Below, one piece after another: positions 13,673 to 17,852 of a DNA stretch of 17,852 bases. The first letter of the stretch is position 1; each line of letters begins with the position of its first letter. The notes beneath the pieces were generated by a model. It ran no database searches. It was not told where the DNA came from and saw only the letters and a list, made by a program, of their open reading frames with translations. Source of the DNA: JBBKWQ01 sp037969115 (GTDB lineage: Bacteria; Actinomycetota; Acidimicrobiia; Acidimicrobiales; Ilumatobacteraceae); the NCBI GenBank assembly GCA_037969115.1, contig JBBKWQ010000098.1, forward strand, positions 1-17,852, in the 5' to 3' direction. The translations under genes were made by a program, and so were the position numbers.

Positions 13673-14677
13673 GTGTCTGCAATCACCGTGAGCGGTCTGC
13701 ACAAGTCGTACGGCGATCACCGTGCCGTCGATGGTGTCTCGTTCGCGATCGACACCGGTGAGGTGTATGCGTTGCTCGGTCACAACGGGGCGGGCAAGAC
13801 CACCACCGTCGAGATCCTGGAGGGGCATCGCTCGGCGTCGGCCGGCACGGTTTCGGTGTTGGGACTCGACCCGGCCGTCGACGTGCGCGAGGTGCGAGAT
13901 CGGATCGGGATCGTCCTGCAGTCGTCGGGTGTCGAGAGCCAGTTCACCGTGCGTGAGACGTTTCGGTTCTATTCGAGCTGCTATCGGCATCCCCGTGACG
14001 TCGACGAGGTGATCGAACTCGTCGGCCTTGCCGCCAAGGCCGACGATCGAATCGGCACGCTGTCAGGTGGTCAGCAGCGACGCGTCGATCTCGGACTCGG
14101 CATCATCGGCAACCCGGAAGTGCTCTTCCTCGACGAGCCGACCACGGGATTCGATCCAGTTGCTCGCCGCCAGTCGTGGGGGCTCATCGACGCGTTGTGC
14201 GCCGGTGGCACCACGGTGCTGCTCACGACCCACTATCTGGAAGAGGCCGAACAGCTGGCCGATCGCGTCGGCGTGCTCTCCGGCGGACGATTGGTCGCGG
14301 AAGGCACCCCGTCGGAGTTGATCGGGGCTGCCAACGTCGCCACGGTGACGTTCGAACTGCCCGACCACGCGCAACTCGACGACGCCCGACCATCCGGCGT
14401 CGCGGCGACCGGTGAACGGGGCCGCGCGTTCGGCGCGCCAGCTTCGGGAGCTGTCGGGGCTGGACCCGACGGTGTTTGGTCGGTCGTGCCCGAACAGCAC
14501 AGCCGACGAGCCGGCACGGTGGAGTTCCAGACGACACAGCCGACCGCCGACATCGCTCGGCTCACGGGCTGGGCGTTCGAGCGTGGAATCGAGCTCGCCA
14601 ACCTGACGGTGACCCGCCCGTCGTTGGAAGACGTCTTCCTCGAGCTCGGTGGCGAACCGGGTGGTGATGTCGGATGA
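13673..14677 (+). CDS. ABC transporter ATP-binding protein (DrrA-like exporter)
   Basis: The ATPase subunit of an ABC-2 type exporter. In 334 aa it has Walker A GHNGAGKTT (36-44), Q-loop near Q83, signature LSGGQQRR (130-137), Walker B VLFLDEP (150-156) and switch His187. The C-terminus ends with VTRPSLEDVFLELGG (313-327), typical of DrrA-type drug or lipid exporter ATPases. Between the ATPase core and that tail, residues about 236-282 form a Gly/Ala-rich stretch that looks like a flexible insertion. The start is GTG at 13673. The stop overlaps the permease start (ATGA at 14674-14677), so the two are co-translated. The substrate cannot be read from the sequence. Confidence 0.93.
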   Translation: MSAITVSGLHKSYGDHRAVDGVSFAIDTGEVYALLGHNGAGKTTTVEILEGHRSASAGTVSVLGLDPAVDVREVRDRIGIVLQSSGVESQFTVRETFRFYSSCYRHPRDVDEVIELVGLAAKADDRIGTLSGGQQRRVDLGLGIIGNPEVLFLDEPTTGFDPVARRQSWGLIDALCAGGTTVLLTTHYLEEAEQLADRVGVLSGGRLVAEGTPSELIGAANVATVTFELPDHAQLDDARPSGVAATGERGRAFGAPASGAVGAGPDGVWSVVPEQHSRRAGTVEFQTTQPTADIARLTGWAFERGIELANLTVTRPSLEDVFLELGGEPGGDVG

Positions 14678-15549
14678 CGTCCACACGCATGACTGCCTCG
14701 GCCTGGCCCGGCTCGATGTCGATGCTCGTCGTGCAGGTGCGGTACCAGGTACTGACGTTCATGCGCTCGCCGGTGGGACTGTTCTTCACGATCGGACTGC
14801 CGACGATCATGCTGCTGCTCTTCAACTCGTTGTTCGGCGACGGCACGGTCACCACCGACTCCGGTGAATGGTCGGTGCAGCAGTTCTACACCGGTGGTCT
14901 CGCGGCGTTCACCGCAGTGTCCGCGACGTACACCAACCTGGTCAACGTCGTGCCGATCCGCCGCGACGAAGGAATTCTGAAACGGTGGCGGTCCACGCCG
15001 GTGCCGCCCTGGGTGTACATCGCCGGTTGGGTGATCTCCGCCGTGGCCATCGCGTTCGTGGCAGCGTTGTTGCAGCTGATGATCGGCACCGTCTTCTACA
15101 GCGTCGAGCTCAGCATCGCGAAGGTCCCGGCGATGGTCGTGACCTTCGCCGTCGGTGTCAGCGCATTCGCGGCACTCGGCCTGGCAGTGGCCAGCGTGGT
15201 GCCGAACGCCGACTCGGCGCCGGCGGTGGCGAACGCCACGATCCTGCCCCTGGCGTTCATCTCGGATGTTTTCATCGCGATGGGGAACGACACCCCACGA
15301 TGGCTCGAGATCATCGGCAACATCTTCCCGCTCAAACCGTTCGTCAATGCGTTTCAAGACACGTTGAATCCGTTCGTCGATGCCCCGGCGTTCGATTGGG
15401 GCCGACTCGCGTTCGTGGCGGCGTGGGGAGGACTGGGTGTGCTCATCGCACTCAAGAAGTTCACCTGGGAGCCGTCGGCCCGCGGCAGCCGCAAGTCGCG
15501 ACGAAAACGGACGCCACGAGCAGCCGATGCTGCTCAACCCAGCGCGTAG
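14674..15549 (+). CDS. ABC-2 type transporter permease (DrrB-like)
   Basis: The membrane subunit paired with the preceding ATPase. The 291 residues contain six likely membrane segments (about 33-53, 70-92, 114-140, 152-175, 187-203 and 244-261). The cytoplasmic loop RRDEGILKRWRSTPVPPWVY (96-115) is the coupling helix region typical of ABC-2 permeases, and NIFPLKPFVNAF (216-227) is a common family block. A basic tail (about 270-283, SRGSRKSRRKRTPR-like) follows the last segment and should lie in the cytosol. Export of a lipid, antibiotic or other hydrophobic compound is plausible, but no substrate is indicated. Its last 16 bases overlap the 3' end of the convergent RNA methyltransferase gene. 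Confidence 0.93.
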   Translation: MTSTRMTASAWPGSMSMLVVQVRYQVLTFMRSPVGLFFTIGLPTIMLLLFNSLFGDGTVTTDSGEWSVQQFYTGGLAAFTAVSATYTNLVNVVPIRRDEGILKRWRSTPVPPWVYIAGWVISAVAIAFVAALLQLMIGTVFYSVELSIAKVPAMVVTFAVGVSAFAALGLAVASVVPNADSAPAVANATILPLAFISDVFIAMGNDTPRWLEIIGNIFPLKPFVNAFQDTLNPFVDAPAFDWGRLAFVAAWGGLGVLIALKKFTWEPSARGSRKSRRKRTPRAADAAQPSA

Positions 15550-16322
15550 CAGGCGATTGCGGTTGCCGCAGCCGCATTCAGCGAGTCGACGCCGTCTGCC
15601 ATGGGGATGCGCACGCGCTCGGCGAGTGCCATGAGCTCATCGCTGAGCCCGGCCCGCTCCGATCCGATGAGCACGGCGCGTCGGCCTACCGGCCGGACGT
15701 CGCGGATGTCGGTGGCATCGGCGTCGGGGGTGAGCGCGTACAGCACGATGTCGGCCAGCCTCGCCAGGTCGCCGACGAGATCGCTCGATCGGGCATGTGG
15801 GAGTTGGAACGCCGTCCCCATCGCAACACGCAGCGACCGGCGCGACAGCGGGTCAGCGCTCGTGTGATCGAGGATCATCGCATCCCAACCCATTGCCGCG
15901 GCGTTCCGGACGATGGAGCCGATGTTGGCAGGGTTGTCGACGCCCTCGACGACGACGATCTTGTCGGCAGTTGCGGCCAACGCTGCGACGCCGGATCGGG
16001 CCGGCCGCTCGAAGAGCGCAATGATCGAGTGGGGTAGCCCGAGCCCCGTCACGCGGCGTCGAACCTCGTCGCCGCCGACGTAGACGGGTGTATTCAACAG
16101 CTCGGCGACATGAGGGACGCGAGCGCCGTCCGCGAGCGCCGCCACCGGGACGCAACCGGCATCGAACGCCCGTTGCACCACCAGGTCGCCCTCCGCGAGG
16201 AACAGCCCGGCTCCGGCATCGTCGCGACGCTGATTCCGATTCGCGAGCCCTCGCTCCTTGAGCCGGAATTCGGCAAGGCGGGGGTCGTCGAAGTCGTCGA
16301 CGGGTATGAACGTGCTGGACAT
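15534..16322 (-). CDS. SpoU/TrmH-family RNA 2'-O-methyltransferase
   Basis: A SAM-dependent enzyme that methylates the 2'-OH of a nucleotide in rRNA or tRNA. The 262 aa show an N-terminal substrate-binding part (about 10-110, with the LFLAEGDLVVQRAFDAG block) and the knotted SPOUT domain. Motif 1 is VEGVDNPANIGSIVRNAAAMG (125-145, with the conserved Asn and Arg139), motif 2 is LIGSERAGLSDE (218-229), and motif 3 is RIPMADGVDSLNAAAA (238-253). The exact target is unknown; names such as rRNA methyltransferase or TrmH family protein are safest. The ATG at 16322 has neither a clear ribosome binding site nor a TANNNT box nearby. It lies 89 bases downstream of menB and overlaps the ABC permease gene tail to tail, with no terminator between them. 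Confidence 0.92.
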   Translation of the reverse strand: MSSTFIPVDDFDDPRLAEFRLKERGLANRNQRRDDAGAGLFLAEGDLVVQRAFDAGCVPVAALADGARVPHVAELLNTPVYVGGDEVRRRVTGLGLPHSIIALFERPARSGVAALAATADKIVVVEGVDNPANIGSIVRNAAAMGWDAMILDHTSADPLSRRSLRVAMGTAFQLPHARSSDLVGDLARLADIVLYALTPDADATDIRDVRPVGRRAVLIGSERAGLSDELMALAERVRIPMADGVDSLNAAAATAIACYALG

Positions 16323-16354
16323 GGGCTCAGGAAGGTGGGACCGGGTAGGAGTGC

Positions 16355-16413
16355 GGGTCAGGAGACGGTGGTCGAAAGATGGGGTCGGAAGATGGGGTCA
16401 GGAGAAGGCGGTC
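16355..16413. repeat. Imperfect direct repeats between menB and the methyltransferase gene
   Basis: A 19-base unit at 16355-16373 recurs at 16395-16413 with 17 matches, 40 bases apart. Inside it a 13-base unit beginning AAGATGGGGTC is tandemly doubled (16376-16388 and 16389-16401). The second 19-base copy runs into the menB stop codon (16412-16414). It looks like local slippage or duplication. Confidence 0.6.
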
Positions 16414-17320
16414 AGTAGAAGTAGGGGAACGGCGACCAATCGGCCGGACGCTTCTCGAGGAACGAGTCGCGGCCCTCGGCTGCCTCGTCGGTGCCGTAGG
16501 CGAGGCGCGTCGCTTCGCCGGCGAAGATCTGTTGTCCGACGAGCCCGTCGTCGATCGCGTTGAACGCATACTTCAGCATCCGTTGGGCGGTGGGGCTCTT
16601 CGCGCAGATCTCACGGGCCCACTGCAACGCCGTCGACTCCAACTCGGCATGCGGCACCACGTCGTTCACCGCCCCCATCTCGTGCATCTGCCGAGCGGTG
16701 TACTCGCGGCCCAGGAAAAAGATCTCGCGGGCGAACTTCTGACCGACTTGGCGAGCCAGGTATGCGGAGCCGAATCCACCGTCGAAGCTGGCGACGTCGG
16801 CGTCGGTCTGTTTGAACCGGGCATGTTCTTCGCTGGCCAGGGTGAGGTCTGCCACCACGTGCAGACTGTGTCCTCCGCCCGCTGCCCAGCCCGGAACCAC
16901 GCAGATCACGACCTTGGGCATGAAACGGATGAGCCGCTGCACCTCGAGGATGTGGAGCCGCCCCGCCCGACCGGGCTCGATCGTGTCCGAGGTCTCACCG
17001 TCGGCGTACTTGTAACCGTCCCTGCCACGAATGCGCTGATCGCCGCCTGAACAGAACGCCCAGACGCCGTCTTTCGGGGACGGACCGTTGCCGGTGAGCA
17101 GGACGCAACCGACATCGGTCGACATGCGGGCGTGATCGAGTGCCCGGTACAACTCGTCCACCGTGTGTGGCCGGAACGCGTTACGGATCTCCGGCCGGTC
17201 GAACGCGATTCGCACCGCGCCCACGTCGTTGGCGCGGTGGTACGTGATGTCGGTGAACTCGAAGCCGGTCACCGAGGTCCAGGCGTCGGCGTCGAAGATC
17301 TCCGAAACGGTATGGGTCAT
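16412..17320 (-). CDS. menB: 1,4-dihydroxy-2-naphthoyl-CoA synthase
   Basis: MenB closes the second ring of menaquinone by a Dieckmann-type condensation of o-succinylbenzoyl-CoA. The 302 residues include the oxyanion segment WAFCSGGDQRIRGRDGY (87-103), VVPGWAAGGGHSLHVVADL (141-159), the active-site block QTDADVASFDGGFGSAYLARQVGQK (171-195) and the C-terminal EGRDSFLEKRPADWSPFPYFY, which reaches the neighbouring subunit. The residue after QT is Asp173, as in M. tuberculosis MenB. E. coli has Gly there and needs bicarbonate, so this should be the bicarbonate-independent type. No other men gene is present, but the divergent cofE suggests a redox-cofactor neighbourhood. The start is ATG at 17320. 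Confidence 0.96.
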   Translation of the reverse strand: MTHTVSEIFDADAWTSVTGFEFTDITYHRANDVGAVRIAFDRPEIRNAFRPHTVDELYRALDHARMSTDVGCVLLTGNGPSPKDGVWAFCSGGDQRIRGRDGYKYADGETSDTIEPGRAGRLHILEVQRLIRFMPKVVICVVPGWAAGGGHSLHVVADLTLASEEHARFKQTDADVASFDGGFGSAYLARQVGQKFAREIFFLGREYTARQMHEMGAVNDVVPHAELESTALQWAREICAKSPTAQRMLKYAFNAIDDGLVGQQIFAGEATRLAYGTDEAAEGRDSFLEKRPADWSPFPYFY

Positions 17321-17416
17321 CCGCCCATGTTGGCGCGTCGTCTCCGGTCGAAGTGAACCGTCGCGTCGTGTGTTCGCGATGGACCCCCTGGGCCGGGGCC
17401 GGGCGGAACCGGCAGC

Positions 17417-17422
17417 TACCGT
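17417..17422 (+). promoter_or_regulatory. Candidate -10 box for a leaderless cofE mRNA
   Basis: TACCGT is followed by 7 bases and the GTG at 17430. A second in-frame GTG at 17421 overlaps the box, which argues for 17430 as the start. No clear -35 and no Shine-Dalgarno sequence are present. Confidence 0.4.
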
Positions 17423-17429
17423 GCAGGCC

Positions 17430-17852
17430 GTGGCTCGGTCATTGACGATTACTGCGGTCGAGGGACTCCCCGAGATCGAGTTCGGAGCCGATCTCGCTGC
17501 GCTCGTGCTCGATCACGGTGACGTTCGCATCGGCGACGTCGTCGTGGTCACGTCGAAGATCGTGTCGAAGGCGGAGGGGTGCGCCATCGAGCTGATCGAC
17601 GTGACGCCGTCGGAGTTCGCTCGGCGCTGGGCCACGCGCTGGGACAAGGACCCATGCCTGGTCGAGGTCGTGCTGCAACAATCGCGTCGCGTCGTGCGGC
17701 AGGTCGGCCCCGTACTGATCACCGAGACGCATCACGGGTTCGTGTGCGCGAACGCCGGCGTCGATCAGTCGTCGAGTGGCGCCGAAGGTCGGGTCCTCGT
17801 GTTGCCGACCGACCCCGACGAGTCGGCGCGGCGGATTCGCGCGGGGCTGCTC
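17430..17852 (+). CDS. cofE: Coenzyme F420-0:L-glutamate ligase, N-terminal part
   Basis: CofE adds gamma-linked glutamates to F420-0 using GTP. The 141 residues in view, starting from GTG at 17430, read ARSLTITAVEGLPEIEFGADLA and then show GDVVVVTSKIVSKAEG (about 40-55), HHGFVCANAGVDQSSS (about 103-118) and VLPTDPDESARRIRAGL at the edge, all family hallmarks. The gene is cut by the right edge. It cannot be told whether it is a stand-alone CofE or the N-terminal half of an FbiB-type fusion with a nitroreductase-like domain. Its presence indicates F420 synthesis, common in Actinobacteria. It is divergent from menB, with 109 bases between them. Confidence 0.93.
   Translation, partial: MARSLTITAVEGLPEIEFGADLAALVLDHGDVRIGDVVVVTSKIVSKAEGCAIELIDVTPSEFARRWATRWDKDPCLVEVVLQQSRRVVRQVGPVLITETHHGFVCANAGVDQSSSGAEGRVLVLPTDPDESARRIRAGLL

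Noticed and set aside
14233..15537. 434-aa open frame on the minus strand across the ABC exporter genes
   Set aside because: It is antisense to two clearly homologous genes. Its product is rich in Arg, His, Gly and Glu with no domain, typical of a shadow frame in GC-rich DNA.
14868..16037. 389-aa open frame on the plus strand over the permease and methyltransferase genes
   Set aside because: It lies in another frame of the permease and antisense to the methyltransferase; composition is Arg/His-rich and no motif is seen.

Overview
This window looks like chromosomal DNA from a high-GC Gram-positive bacterium. The best guess is a marine-type member of class Acidimicrobiia (an Ilumatobacter-like actinobacterium). 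The reasons are the GC-rich codon use, actinobacterial forms of S-adenosylhomocysteine hydrolase (489 aa), MenB and group II truncated haemoglobin, an F420 ligase gene, and many GTG starts that look leaderless. The genus is inference. The density of housekeeping genes argues against a plasmid, phage or genomic island. No tRNA, rRNA, CRISPR array, insertion sequence or integrase was seen, and no gene-free stretch exceeds about 165 bases.

Layout: (1) 1-4356, plus strand: the C-terminal part of a phosphomannomutase-family enzyme (cut at the left edge), a Trm112-like small protein, a secreted protein built of three DTR-type repeats, and ahcY. (2) 4422-12796, minus strand, read right to left: an unknown lipoprotein, a ComF-type phosphoribosyltransferase, secA, prfB, ftsE, ftsX and a crotonase-fold enzyme. 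This keeps the old bacterial order comF-secA-prfB-ftsE-ftsX, but without the hibernation factor gene often found before secA and without smpB after ftsX. (3) 12951-15549, plus strand: a 64-aa unknown protein with its own strong terminator, a group II truncated haemoglobin whose start lies inside that terminator, and a two-gene DrrAB-type ABC exporter. (4) 15534-17320, minus strand: a SpoU/TrmH-family RNA methyltransferase and menB. (5) 17430 to the right edge, plus strand: the start of cofE.

The genes serve sugar-phosphate metabolism, recycling of the methyl cycle product SAH, protein export, translation termination, division (FtsEX), menaquinone and F420 redox cofactors, and oxygen/NO chemistry. 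I found no convincing new multi-gene system. The most interesting points are regulatory: a repeated pattern of TANNNT boxes 6-8 bases before GTG starts, and one spot where a perfect 16-bp terminator hairpin and a leaderless promoter/start codon share the same bases. Two unrecognised genes (322-aa lipoprotein, 64-aa acidic protein) and the triple-repeat surface protein are the main unknowns. The first 127 bases contain a perfect 42-bp fold-back that suggests an assembly artefact at the window edge.
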